Shown here: positions 26,712 through 38,519 of the stretch, piece by piece
How the letters are laid out: each line of letters opens with the position of its first letter
How positions within the stretch are numbered: the stretch's first letter is position 1
From: Glandiceps talaboti
Taxonomy: Eukaryota > Hemichordata > Enteropneusta > Spengelidae
Length of the DNA stretch: 64,000 bases
Assembly (NCBI RefSeq): GCF_964340395.1
Contig: NC_135561.1
Coordinates: 5,374,518-5,438,517, forward strand
Direction of reading: 5' to 3'
Translations under genes and position numbers: made by a program
Notes under the pieces: model-generated
Database searches by the model: none
Seen by the model: the letters and a program-made list of their open reading frames with translations, nothing else
Told to the model about the DNA's origin: nothing

Positions 26712-27349
26712 TATCATTCCATGGTCAACTGGAATATCAATCAATTTATGTCATGACAAATCCTATCCCCTCTACTCTCTAGCCTAATCCTTACTCGCTG
26801 TGAAATTTTGGTGGTTGGTGTTCACTGAGATTTATTTTAGTTATTGACAATAACAACTTTTAATAGGTAGAATGTACAAGGTCATTTAAGATTAATTTTA
26901 TCTTACCTGCACATCGTCAATTCAAGATGGTTGTAGAAACTGATGTTTTTTGTTCGTGTGTGTTTTTGTTTTGTTTTTGTCTTTGCTGTCAGATGTTGAT
27001 AGCTATGTGACTCTAGCACTAGCTGTAACTGACTGGAGTATTATTTTTCCAATCAGACAACCAACAATATATTTACTGAAAATTGTTACAATACTTATAA
27101 TTTGATATTGTACATGTTGATTAGATGCCAATTTTATTCATGTAAAGTAACAGGTAAAAGGGTATCGACCAATAATCAATTTGATTGGATTTACTGTACC
27201 GTATTATTTAAACTGAATATTATGTATACAGCTACATGTACATAAATTTGTTTTACCCAGTGGTGATTCAATACTGTTCAGGGTGTACAATATTATATAA
27301 GTAAGTTATTATATCTAATAAAACAGTTACAGCTAGTGTGATTATCAGC
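26712..27349. other. Non-coding, nothing structured seen
   Basis: AT-rich unique sequence leading up to the large minisatellite. Confidence 0.5.
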
Positions 27350-29682
27350 ACTCAGTCTTATAAGTTGTATTCTATTGAGGACTCAGTCTTGTAAGTTGTA
27401 TTCTATTGAGAACTCAGTCTTGTAAGTTGTATTCTATTGAGTACTCAGTCTTGTAAGTTGTATTCTATTGAGGACTCAGTCTTGTAAGTTATATTCTATT
27501 GAGTACTCAGTCTTGTAAGTTGTATTCTATTGAGTACTCAGTCTTGTAAGTTATATTCTATTGAGGACTCAGTCTTGTAAGTTATATTCTATTGAGTACT
27601 CAGTCTTGTAAGTTATATTCTATTGAGTACTCAGTCTTGTAAGTTATATTCTATTGAGTACTCAGTCTTGTAAGTTATATTCTATTGAGGACTCAGTCTT
27701 GTAAGTTATATTCTATTGAGTACTCAGTCTTGTAAGTTGTATTCTATTGAGTACTCAGTCTTGTAAGTTATATTCTATTGAGGACTCAGTCTTGTAAGTT
27801 ATATTCTATTGAGTACTCAGTCTTGTAAGCTGTATTCTATTGAGGACTCAGTCTTGTAAGTTGTATTCTATTGAGGACTCTGTCTTGTAAGTTGTATTCT
27901 ATTGAGGACTCAGTCTTGTAAGTTGTATTCTATTGAGGACTCAGTCTTGTAAGTTGTATTCTATTGAGGACTCAGTCTTGTAAGCTGTATTCTATTGAGG
28001 ACTCAGTCTTGTTAGTTATATTCTATTGAGGACTCAGTCTTGTAAGTTGTATTCTATTGAGTACTCAGTCTAGTAAGTTGTATTCTATTGAGGACTCAGT
28101 CTTGTAAGCTGTATTCTATTGAGGACTCAGTCTTGTAAGTTGTATTCTATTGAGGACTCAGTCTTGTAAGCTGTATTCTATTGAGGACTCAGTCTTGTTA
28201 GTTATATTCTATTGAGGACTCAGTCTTGTAAGTTGTATTCTATTGAGGACTCAGTCTTGTAAGTTGTATTCTATTGAGTACTCAGTCTAGTAAGTAGTAT
28301 TCTATTGAGGACTCAGTCTTGTAAGTTATATTCTATTGAGGACTCAGTCTTGTAAGTTGTATTCTATTGAGGACTCAGTCTTGTAAGTTATATTCTATTG
28401 AGTACTCAGTCTAGTAAGTTGTATTCTATTGAGGACTCAGTCTTGTAAGTTGTATTCTATTGAGGACTCAGTCTTGTAAGTTGTATTCTATTGAGGACTC
28501 AGTCTTGTAAGCTGTATTCTATTGAGGACTCAGTCTTGTTAGTTATATTCTATTGAGGACTCAGTCTTGTAAGTTGTATTCTATTGAGGACTCAGTCTTG
28601 TAAGTTGTATTCTATTGAGTACTCAGTCTAGTAAGTAGTATTCTATTGAGGACTCAGTCTTGTAAGTTGTATTCTATTGAGGACTCAGTCTTGTAAGTTG
28701 TATTCTATTGAGGACTCAGTCTTGTAAGCTGTATTCTATTGAGGACTCAGTCTTGTTAGTTATATTCTATTGAGGACTCAGTCTTGTAAGTTGTATTCTA
28801 TTGAGGACTCAGTCTTGTTAGTTGTATTCTATTGAGGACTCAGTCTTGTAAGTTATATTCTATTGAGGACTCAGTCTTGTAAGTTGTATTCTATTGAGGA
28901 CTCAGTCTTGTAAGTTATATTCTATTGAGGACTCAGTCTTGTAAGTTGTATTCTGTTGAGTACTCAGTCTAGTAAGTTGTATTCTATTGAGGACTCAGTC
29001 TTGTAAGCTGTATTCTATTGAGGACTCAGTCTTGTAAGTTGTATTCTATTGAGGACTCAGTCTTGTAAGCTGTATTCTATTGAGGACTCAGTCTTGTTAG
29101 TTATATTCTATTGAGGACTCAGTCTTGTAAGTTGTATTCTATTGAGGACTCAGTCTTGTAAGTTGTATTCTATTGAGTACTCAGTCTAGTAAGTAGTATT
29201 CTATTGAGGACTCAGTCTTGTAAGTTATATTCTATTGAGGACTCAGTCTTGTAAGTTATATTCTATTGAGGACTCAGTCTTGTAAGTTGTATTCTATTGA
29301 GGACTCAGTCTTGTAAGTTGTATTCTATTGAGTACTCAGTCTAGTAAGTAGTATTCTATTGAGGACTCAGTCTTGTAAGTTATATTCTATTGAGTACTCA
29401 GTCTAGTAAGTTGTATTCTATTGAGGACTCAGTCTTGTAAGTTGTATTCTATTGAGGACTCAGTCTTGTAAGTTATATTCTATTGAGGACTCAGTCTTGT
29501 AAGTTGTATTCTATTGAGGACTCAGTCTTGTAAGTTATATTCTATTGAGTACTCAGTCTAGTAAGTTGTATTCTATTGAGGACTCAGTCTTGTAAGTTGT
29601 ATTCTATTGAGGACTCAGTCTTGTAAGTTGTATTCTATTGAGGACTCAGTCTTGTAAGTTGTATTCTATTGTGACCGCAGTC
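27350..29682. repeat. 31-bp minisatellite, about 75 copies, with higher-order structure
   Basis: The 31-bp unit has core ACTCAGTCTTGTAAGTT followed by GTATTCTATTGAGG and repeats without length change over about 2.33 kb. Variable positions include GAGG/GAGT, TTGT/TTAT, CTTG/CTAG, AAGT/AAGC and GTAA/GTTA. Marker variants recur at fixed spacing: GTTAG at 28197 and 28538, then 28755 and 29096, and TCTAG at 28286, 28627 and 28968, all 341 bp apart (11 units). That indicates block duplication. Nearly every unit carries GTAAGT on the plus strand, a 5' splice-site-like word. The array ends in a G tract. Confidence 0.98.
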
Positions 29683-29684
29683 TT

Positions 29685-29701
29685 GGGGGGGGGGGGGGGG
29701 G
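29685..29701. repeat. G17 homopolymer bounding the minisatellite
   Basis: An uninterrupted G tract follows the last, degenerate 31-bp unit (GTGACCGCAGTCTT). It sets the array edge and is a likely place for assembly or length error. Confidence 0.9.
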
Positions 29702-30871
29702 TGTAATGAACCTAAAGATTCAAATCAAGACACAATACATGTTACCTGGAACATGAGTTCATTACTTCCCTATGCAAGGTTCATTAATTGATAGTCTACC
29801 CTGAGTGTTTGTTATCAATAATCATAAAGCTAGCATAGCCACAGCTATTCTTCATATAAACTCTCCTATCTAAGTATGATCTACGCGTTTAGCTACAAGG
29901 AATTGATATGCATACAGGCCATTACCAATCACTAACTTACAAGATGGAATGATCAGATTGATCACTTTTACCTACTCTCTAACCAAATGTACTTAAGTGC
30001 TATAAGTCATTATATACACCTCAACTATTATCAATCAAGTGCTGGGTAGCATTCATTAACAAAGTGTGGATCAGAATTGAATGTGAACTATATACAAGTC
30101 ATTGGTATGCGTCTCAAGTCTGAAGCCATTATCATTACCATATAAACTAGGGTGAATGGCCAGAATAATTTGATCTACTCAAATACTTGTTATCAAACCA
30201 TGGAATCAGTGAGTTCACTGCTTTGACAGTCATTGTCTTTCATGAATACAAGATGTGGAAGTTCTGTGTTTGCTCTTATCTCCTGTCACTTCAGGTCAGG
30301 TGATCTCTGTGTCCTCATCATGGTGTTATGTGACCTCTGACCTCAAATGGTCATCATGATGGGCTCAAGGGACCTATGTCATGGGAATCATTTCACATTC
30401 AGGTCATTTATGTTGTTCACGTTCAAACTTTACACTGCCCCTTATTAATGTAACATTTATAAATTTTATCAGAAAATAAGTATATTATCATATTGTCACC
30501 TCTTAACCTCTTGATTCTGATTTTATCAAGAATACAGGTAGATCTGTAAATGTAAACATACAACATTGCAGACTTTACAGTGACTTGTTATCTTAAACCG
30601 ACTATAGTGGTAGAGCTCGTTAATGACTCATAGTTAATGGTATACTAAGTACAAAATAACAGGAAATGTCCCAAATGAAGAAAAAAAGAATGCTGTAATT
30701 GCAGGAAATCACATGAAAAGATTCTAACAATTTTAAAGTGTGTAAAAGTTTGGTAGTTGCCATTACAGAGTAAGTACTCTACACTCATAGATCTTTGTGT
30801 CAAGGCATTGTATTGTGGATCTTGTGATATGTTAATGAAATTGTCAGACCATTTGAAGACTTCCTTTGTGG
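29702..30871. other. Non-coding, nothing structured seen
   Basis: Unique AT-rich sequence. The open frame at 30645-30932 (-) overlaps the following repeat and is not supported as a gene. Confidence 0.5.
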
Positions 30872-31072
30872 CAGTGACCTTGCAGACAGTCACATTAGAT
30901 GTATGCTGTACACATAATACAACAAGTTCCATGTTTTGACCTTATAGATGGTCACTTTAGATGTATGGTGTACACATGATACAACAAGTTAGAACTGACC
31001 ATGTTTTGACCTTGTAAACAGTCATATTACCCTGTACAAGTGCACCTATGATACAAGTTAGAAATGTCCATT
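30872..31072. repeat. Tandem repeat, about 62-70 bp, three copies
   Basis: Each copy has TGACCTTRYAGAYRGTCAYWTT, TAGATGTATG-GTGTACACATGATAC and CAAGTTAGAA, the third copy being the most diverged. A weak fourth first-exon candidate (ATG 31064, donor after 31085) starts in the last copy, which lowers its credibility. Confidence 0.75.
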
Positions 31073-31816
31073 TTCCGTGTGAAAGGTAAGTTACATGTAA
31101 ATGACACATGTACAGTAAGTCTGTGATGTTACTAAGTTTTTGAATTTATGGAATAATGTGAACATATGGTGGGAACATTGACACAAAGTGAGTTAATGTT
31201 TGGCAAAGGTGTGGGTTTCTGTTGGGAGAAATGGGGTAAAATTTGCATTTATTTCCATACGTACTGCCATAGTTTTTGTACTGTTCTTTTGACAAATGAC
31301 GATAGTTGTGTTTTTGCCACAGAATAGCCCTTACCTACATGAACATGTCAGTACATTATTAGATGGTGTTTTGATAATAGCGTAAATTGATCATTGAATA
31401 TTATAAATAAGTGCATATAAATACTAAATTTTCTCTGTCAAGGTCACTTCAACCTTGTGAGAGGGTTCATATTACCCTGCAGTATAGTATAAATATTTGA
31501 TGTACTTCAGACATTTACGTTGATAATATTAGTGAAGTACTATCACCAATATTATATTAATAGAAAATTTCTTATGTGTAAATAATATACCCCTGAGTCC
31601 ATGGCCTGTAAGTTGATATTTGAATCTCAAAGGTAGTTTACTGAAGGGTAAAATTAGAAAACGCGATAAGTTGATAAATTCCATGTACATGGAGGAGGGA
31701 TATGAATAATTGAAAGTGTGATATTTATGAATTATTAATAAGACATCAAATGTACATTGTCTAAGCAATATAGTAGTTGATTACTTCAATGGCGATAACA
31801 TCATGTTTGTAGTTCC

Positions 31817-31961
31817 GTGTAGGAACCACAGGTGCTCTTGAAGTTGCTAATCACATGAGTGAGGCCGTCAGCACTTAGGTACTCACGTTGGGCCTGATGG
31901 CCTCACTTGTGTGGATATGTATGATATGATGACTTCACGAGTGCCTGTGGTAGGAACCTTA
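31817..31961. mobile_element. Imperfect 145-bp hairpin (foldback/MITE-like) element
   Basis: CCACAGGTGCTCTTGAAGT (31826-31844) pairs with ACTTCACGAGTGCCTGTGG (31932-31950), and CACATGAGTGAGGCCGTCAG (31852-31871) pairs with CTGATGGCCTCACTTGTGTG (31894-31913). The loop is about 22 bp and the outer bases AGGAACC/GGAACCT repeat without inversion. It has no coding capacity. A foldback transposable element is the likeliest reading; a structured RNA is possible. Confidence 0.65.
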
Positions 31962-32032
31962 TATAGTTTGATAAGTACAAACCCACATGTACACTCTTAA
32001 GTTTATGGAACTTTTGACCTGGTTATTGAAAG

Positions 32033-32160
32033 TCATTCTCGCAAACCAGCGTTGATATTTCGTCTGCGACACTGCGAAATAGCTAAACAGTGCATCTTGG
32101 ACGGTGTGAAATGTCTTGACAGTGCGTCTTGGACCATGCCAGGAAAGAGGCTATGGGTTA
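32033..32160. mobile_element. TIR element copy 2 (diverged, opposite orientation)
   Basis: It begins CATTCTCGCAAACCAG, then TTGATATTTCG and GACACTG, and ends AAAGAGGCTATGGGTTAA. In this order the blocks match the reverse complement of the 56.86-kb copy. The interior is longer and diverged, and the right TIR is degraded. Confidence 0.5.
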
Positions 32161-33116
32161 AAACGATGTAGAAAGTACACTGATGGAAAATAAAATAGCT
32201 ACACAATGTCATCTAATCTAACATAAGCAATCTTAAAGGCCCAGTTCAGTTAAGAATTAAATTCTAGTGTGAAAAACAGTTGTCTGGTAGAGCCATAGAA
32301 AAAGTTAATCCAGAACAAAAGTATGACTCTGTATATAAAATGCAAATGGGTCAACTGTAAGATTACACTACTGGCCTAAGTACTGCCAACTACCAACAGA
32401 TTACAAGTACCCTAGCCCAAAGACTTGGCTATGTGGCTAAACATACTCATTCAGTGATAACAATCCCATTGTCCAAGTCTCTATCATGTAAGCCATGTTA
32501 CCTTACCTTGCCAAGTCATGTAAGGTAATAATAAGCACATGATAGTAGTCCCCAGTGAAATCAATAAATAAATAAACTACTGAATAATTAATTATCGTAT
32601 ATTTGGTTGGTATTCTTTTCCCAATGTAACCATTATTCATATTTGACTGTCGCTAACATAAAGATGGCATCACTGATGTGATAGATACAGTAATATAGGC
32701 AGTAAAGTTTTCTCTCCATTTTTTTTCCAAGATTTGATCTATAGCAAGGTCAAGGGTCATCTGAAATGCAACCTACTTTGTACAATTTGCATCTATAGCA
32801 TTTAGACTATTAATCTGAATAATGGAACCATTATTGCTAATATCAGGTGACATTGCATAGTTTGATATTAATGAATAGAAAACATGAGTTATGTTTTATG
32901 ATATTTATTTCAATTACGCAAATTGCTTTTGGTTTTTAATGGATTGTTGAATACTAGGGTTGTTGTTATCATCATGTTTATATCATGTTACTCTCAAGTA
33001 CTGTCTATTAAATGTTTTTAATAGCCTTACATTATCCTAAACTCAACAGAGACATACTGAGATAAAATATTGAATTTGTGGTAATTAGCACAGGTTGTCT
33101 AATATTTCATTTGATT
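32161..33116. other. Non-coding, nothing structured seen
   Basis: AT-rich sequence. TAGCCCAAAGACTTGGCTAT at about 32412 resembles the 6.7-kb repeat motif. No gene is supported. Confidence 0.5.
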
Positions 33117-33130
33117 GGGGGGGGGGGGGG
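33117..33130. repeat. G14 homopolymer
   Basis: Uninterrupted G tract followed by TGTTAAATTAA. Confidence 0.9.
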
Positions 33131-33197
33131 TGTTAAATTAATATTTTGTGATTGATTCAAATTCTGAAAATGCTCTAAAAAATTAATTACCAAAAAT

Positions 33198-33322
33198 GAT
33201 AGATAGATTATATAATAAATAGATTCATACATAGATATATCTCTATATATAGCTAGAAAGTTAGATTGATAGATAGATTGATAGATAGAGAGATATAGAC
33301 ATGTAGTTAGATAGATAGATTC

Positions 33323-33353
<31 letters not shown>

Positions 33354-33534
33354 CATACATACATACATACATACATACATACATACATACATACATACAT
33401 ACATACATAGATATATATAGCGAGATAGATAGATTGACAGACAGACAGACAGACAGACAGACAGGCAGGCAGGCAGGCAGACAGACAGACAGACAGATAG
33501 ATAGACAGATAGATAGAGAGAGAGATAGATAATA
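33198..33534. repeat. Compound GATA / CATA / GACA / GGCA microsatellite
   Basis: Degenerate GATA opens the array, then regular GATA (to about 33350), CATA (33351-33408), GACA, four GGCA units (about 33462-33480), GACA and GATA again. Successive one-base changes of the same tetramer suggest stepwise mutation and re-expansion. Confidence 0.97.
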
Positions 33535-33629
33535 AGGAATAGAGCTATATTAAATTTTTGTGGATCACAAAAGTCAGGAACTTGTGAAATTCAGCTTAGA
33601 GGTGATAGTGATAGACCAAATTGTATGCC

Positions 33630-34452
33630 GCTACCAGGTAAAAGCCACAGAACAGTTAGCCAACCATATCGTGAGAAAAACAAAACCATGTGTGTGTAAA
33701 AGTACATGTAGTCATCAGAGAAAAGGCTGTGGCTTTAAATGCTGATAGATATTAGTAAAAGCCGTACAAATCTTAGCTAGCCTCATCATGAGAAAAATTA
33801 GACCATTTAGGAATAAAAGTACATATAATCAGTACAGAAATAGCTATTTTAGGTATTAAAGAGGAGGGAATACAAACAGACTGATGTGTATTATTTTTTT
33901 ATTAGTAAAAACCACAAATCTCTTACATGTAACCCCCATTATGAGAACAAACAAAAGCATTTATGCATAAAAGTACATATGATCATTAGAGATAGTAACT
34001 ACCAGTGACACGACATGTAGGGATGTAATACTGACAAACAGATTATAGTAAAAAGCCACAAAATCTCTGTTCACCCCATTATGAGAAAAGCAAAACTATT
34101 AATGCATAAAAGTACATATAATCATTAGAGAAATTGCTATGCATCATCAACAGGACATATTGGGTAGTAAAGAAGCGGAATACTAACAGACAGATACGTT
34201 AGTAAAAGCCACAGGTTTCTTCACTAAACACAACCATTTATGTATAAAGGTACATATAACGTAAGCATTAGAGAAAGGCTGTGCAGCAGTGACATGGCAT
34301 ATTAAGTAAGAGGGGCTTACGTAGACTCAGAGACAGATTTATATGGATGACATGTATTAGGTGAAAGCCACACAGTTTTTCACAAGCCTCATCTTGAGAA
34401 AAACAATCCCATTTTGCAAATTTATAAAAGTTCATATAATCATTAGAGAAAT
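33630..34452. repeat. Degenerate tandem repeat, about 130-145 bp, six copies
   Basis: Recurring blocks in fixed order: AGTAAAAGCCACA, then CCYCATYRTGAGAAAAACAAA, then CATTTATGCATAAAAGTACA, then TATAATCATTAGAGAAA, then a variable part with GACATRT and AACAGACAGA. Copies are clearly old. Open frames in it are short and not conserved. Confidence 0.75.
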
Positions 34453-35180
34453 GTATGTTTGCAAAATGTCTGGTAACTCATAGTTCATCACCACAGTCTG
34501 ATAACTTGAGTTGCTATGGTGACACTGCCAGACCATACAGAGATGTTAAAGGGATGAACATTATGTATCCATCCTAAAGAGATGTTATGTGCTTAGAAAT
34601 GTTACATGTGAATGTAACTGCAGAGTTTTTATGGCTTGATTCATATCATTCTCCAATTAATTACATGTGATATCGAAATGATATATACAATTTCTGATTT
34701 TCTGAGTTATAGATTTTGAGTTTGATATAAAAATGTACAAGGTCTTGCTGCCACTTTGAATTTAAAAATTGTAATTCTGTGTTTCGGTCTTTCACATTAG
34801 GCCCTTCCTCAAGAATCTAAAATTAAGTAAAAATAACAGTGTAGTTTGCCTGGTCTCTTTTTATTCAACAAACTTGTAGATGTTGACTCTCAGGTTCAAG
34901 AGACATATTACACCCAGTAGGACTTTTTCATTGGATTTTTCCTTCTACCATTGACCTCTGTTTGAACTCCACAGTGTTTTAAGTTTATCAACCTGTGATG
35001 AGATTGACCTTTGACCTTTGAAGTGTATTGGCCAACTGTGCAAACAACTGATAAGAATACAAGTATGACCTTATAACTGGATGTCAATATTTGCATTGTG
35101 TACAGTTAAGTTTGTCTCACTGATTAGGTGTTGTTGACAATGGGTTGATGACAGGAGTCAGTCTGACCTCTAGGTTAAGG
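34453..35180. other. Non-coding, nothing structured seen
   Basis: Unique sequence; the minus-strand open frame at 34908-35096 has no splice or homology support. Confidence 0.5.
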
Positions 35181-35309
35181 TCAAGATTGACTACTTTAAT
35201 AGTCAGTGGACAGAGAAGGGCAAGGTTAAATCATTAAATGGCAATTGTTTCAGTGCAAGTAAACAGATGACATCACAGAAGGGAGGTGATAAGATGTCAT
35301 TAAGACAGG
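35181..35309 (+). other. Candidate alternative first exon C
   Basis: A purine-rich segment ending at GACAGG with the strong donor GTAAGTGTTG. The 5' end is not defined. The frame of ATG 35267 stays open upstream for about 30 codons to a TAG near 35174, so an in-frame stop does not by itself fix the start. Confidence 0.3.
35267..35309 (+). CDS. Candidate start-coding end of first exon C
   Basis: From ATG 35267 the segment encodes MTSQKGGDKMSLRQ and ends with G before GTAAGT, phase 1, identical in phase and last base to candidates A and B. Joining to 59231 would give Asp-Pro-Pro-Val. A second in-frame ATG lies at 35294. The product is not recognised. Confidence 0.3.
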
Positions 35310-35646
35310 GTAAGTGTTGGTTTATCATTGAGTAGATGATCTGTGTACCACAACAGTGAAATTGTCAAGTGTACTGCTAAGATTATCTACCTGTAAATCA
35401 ACAATGCTGTGGATATGTGTTGGATGTGAGTACTCTATTTCTGTAATGTGATTATTATGAAAAATATTAGTTTTGTTATTCAGATTAGATTATACTTGTA
35501 ATCTGTGTACTGATAATCTATCATTGGTAAATACAATTTAGGTAGAGAATAGGAATACACAATGATTAAGATTAGATTAATATTATGATAACTTGAATTG
35601 TTATCAATGTCAACTGTTCTTATCACACACTGCAGATAAATTGTTC

Positions 35647-35653
35647 AGAGAGA

Positions 35654-35729
<76 letters not shown>
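35647..35729. repeat. (GA)n microsatellite ending in a G tract
   Basis: About 37 GA units with one GGG interruption, then G8. Purine-only strand; triplex-capable. Confidence 0.97.
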
Positions 35730-35995
35730 CCCTACGGACAGACAGACATACAGATGCACTCACAATCACATGCGAGGATGGTTATAGTATAGTAAAGGTC
35801 TCTCTTCAAAACATCAGTGCATTGCCAATGGCAGAAATATACAACTACCAGAAACCCATAGATTGTGTAAATGTAAAGACAGTGTACTCAGGTATTTGTA
35901 TGATCAGTGTTTGCTACATGTCTATACAGCCAGATGTCACTGGAGTAGTAAGGATAGTACAGTATAGAGCACCACCTAGCACCATGTAAATACAA

Positions 35996-36010
35996 CCCCC
36001 CCCCCCCCCC
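35996..36010. repeat. C15 homopolymer
   Basis: Uninterrupted C tract between ACAA and TTCCAC. Confidence 0.9.
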
Positions 36011-36504
36011 TTCCACATACATGCACTAACTGTACAACATACAGTATAAAGTTATTATACAGGTATTATATTATTGCATACACACATAACATATTAGTAC
36101 ATGTACTTGTAAAGTGTAAATGCAAACACATCTAATTCTATTTGTGTCTGTGTTATTCTTCAATGTTATAAATAGACACCCTGCTGGTATTAGTTTCTAA
36201 GTGTATACATTATAATTCATAATGTGTCGGTAATCAGTCATCAACATGGTATCCAAGAATAACTGATGTTTAGATATACAGGAAAAAGATTAATATACGC
36301 CTCGAGGTACAGTAATTAACAGCAATTTTCTATGTTAATAATAGCCTTGTTAGTATAACTTTGAGCTAGTCAACTAAGTTTGTTATATTACATGTAAATT
36401 GCTGAATTATTTACTGTTGCAGTGTTAATTAGTTTCCCCAAAGGGGGACTATTACAATGAGCTCAGTCTGTCAGTCCGTACGTCTGTGTGTCCATTTGTC
36501 TGTA
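36011..36504. other. Non-coding, nothing structured seen
   Basis: AT-rich unique sequence before the 36.5-kb repeat. Confidence 0.5.
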
Positions 36505-36905
36505 ATGTTTTGTTTGTATTAAACCCAAACAAAATGGAGACAATGTATCGTTGATTAGGGTTAGGAATATTAGGGAATCCACCATGACAAGACTACAGAA
36601 CACTGGGCCCAATATATGTTGTGTACCCAAGTCTGTTTTGTAACCCAAACAAAGTAATATTAGGGTTAGGGATGTTAGAGTACCCACCATGACAAGACTG
36701 TAGAACACTCCAGGTCCTATTAATATCAATGTTGTGTACCCTAGTTTGTTTTGTAACCCAAACAAAATAATAGGGTTAGAGGTGTTAGAGTATCCACCAT
36801 GGCGTGACAAGAACACTGAGCCCACTGCATGCATTGTATATCCCAACCTGTTTTGAAAAGCAAACAAAATGATATACAGGTCAGAGTTAGTGGTGTTAAG
36901 GTACA
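36505..36905. repeat. Tandem repeat, about 105-110 bp, four copies, telomere-like core
   Basis: Repeated blocks: TTTTGTAACCCAAACAAA, ATTAGGGTTAGG, RTGTTAGAGTAYCCACCATG, ACAAGACTGTAGAACACT and TGTTGTGTACCC. Phase marks at 36554, 36659 and 36769 show spacing of 105 and about 110. The reverse strand has a 134-codon open frame (36463-36867) that repeats LGYxT and SLVMVxxL motifs. I read it as repeat-derived, not as a protein gene. Confidence 0.85.
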
Positions 36906-38401
36906 GAATTTGTTGCTATACAATATAATGGTTAATCCAATGATGGGAAAACTGGACCCATAACTTGTTTTCATAAAGACAGTGATTTTATGACCACTTG
37001 ATGTTCATTTGTTATAATTTATAGCTTGCTTTAATATCATATAGTATGTTGTTTAGTAATCATGTTCAGTTCTGACTGTTTGATGTCTGAATTGATGTCT
37101 CCAATAACCTTGTTGTAGTCAAGCATAACCATGACAACCATGTAATTTAGTGCTAGTTAGTCACCTAAAGCTGTTTAGGATCAATAAAAGTGAAATAGTC
37201 AATTATTGTGTGTCAGGGGTTAATGGGAGATAGGACAGACAGTCATGTTTTCTAGTGGTTATTTTTAGTTCAGTGTGAAAGAGTACTTATATTTGATGTG
37301 GGTATTCTGTTTATTGAAGTACAGGAGACCATTTTGATATACTGGAAGCTCCAAATGTGAATTAGACATTCTTGCAAGATGTATTTATGGAGTGGTGCTG
37401 ACTCAATGTACACATTACTGGTTTGATCCATACAGTTATAACTTAGCTTCATATTTGCCAGTGGTCCACATCTATGGCCAAAATACGAATCATACCTTTG
37501 CCTTGGTTTACTAAACCCAGGGACTTGACGACAAATCTTTTCATTGTGTATTCAAGTTGAAACAGTAGTGTGTGATAGTGACTACGACATAACAAGTCTG
37601 TGAGGTATGGTTATCTATATTAACTGTTGTTGTTGTTGGATTGGATTAGTCTGTGACAGCCAGGAAACCCCCCCCCCCCCCCCCCAACGCTTGACTCAAC
37701 AATGATGTTTAGTGGTGTGCTGCTCCAAAGAAATTTTAAAAAAGGAAAAGGAAAGAAATTAAAAACTGAATTATTTGCATTCCCCGTTTGTAACGTATTA
37801 ATATGCAGAAAGTTGGTAAATTATATTTTTATTTTTTATTTTTTATTTTTTTTATTTTTTTTAAAAAAAATTTACATTTTTTTTTTGGGGGGGGGATTCA
37901 AAGGTAATTGGAGTAATTTGTATAACATACACATTTTCCAAAGAATATGTCAATATATATACTTGTATAGCTTTGTCCTGTAAAATTAAGTGATTTCAAA
38001 TTTGTATAAATCATGCAGGAAAGGAATGCTGTGGAGCATACATGTATATTTCATCACATCATACAAACAAAGTACAAATATTCAGTTCAGGTAACTAATG
38101 TGTTATAAATCATTTAGTAGATATTAATTATCCTACATTATTAATGTGTAATTATAATTTGTTCTCAATTGACCTTTTCTTTAAGCTAATGGATATACTT
38201 TATGGTTATTAATATGTTATAAATATCAATTTCCATCTTATTCATAGTTTTAAAGCTGTCAAAAACATACAATTTCATAGAAAATGAAATTAATTTGAAT
38301 TTTTATTTTGTAATATTGTATATGGGCAGATGAAAGGTATTTTACTTATATCCTCACAAGAAAATACTTTTACCTAGATCCTCAAGGCAATTGAAATTAC
38401 A
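36906..38401. other. Non-coding stretch with C18 and T-rich tracts
   Basis: Contains C18 (about 37668-37685) and an A/T-only, mostly T tract (37826-37887) followed by G9 (37887-37895). The plus-strand open frame at 37702-37983 translates through the T-tract and is not a gene. Confidence 0.55.
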
Positions 38402-38519
38402 TAGTAGAACCTCTATGATTGGTTGATTGAAGCAATTCAACAGATGTAGTAGGACCTCTATGATTGGTCAATTGAGTGCAATTCAACAGATATGGTAGGA
38501 ACTCTGTGATTGGTCACAT
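38402..38519. repeat. Tandem repeat, about 46 bp, 2.5 copies
   Basis: Each unit reads TAGTAGRACCTCTATGATTGG, TYRATTGA and GCAATTCAACAGAT. The third is truncated after GATTGGTCAC. The repeated GATTGG is an inverted CCAAT word. Confidence 0.8.

Noticed and set aside
27350-29682. CRISPR-like array
   Set aside because: Units are contiguous 31-bp repeats with no unique spacers, in a eukaryotic intron-rich context.
36554-36670. Interstitial telomere
   Set aside because: Only two imperfect TTAGGG pairs, each part of a longer repeat unit; no TTAGGG array.
36463-36867. Minus-strand 134-codon frame as a repeat protein
   Set aside because: It lies over a noncoding-looking tandem repeat. A second frame (36741-36974) is also open there, and one spacing is not a multiple of three.
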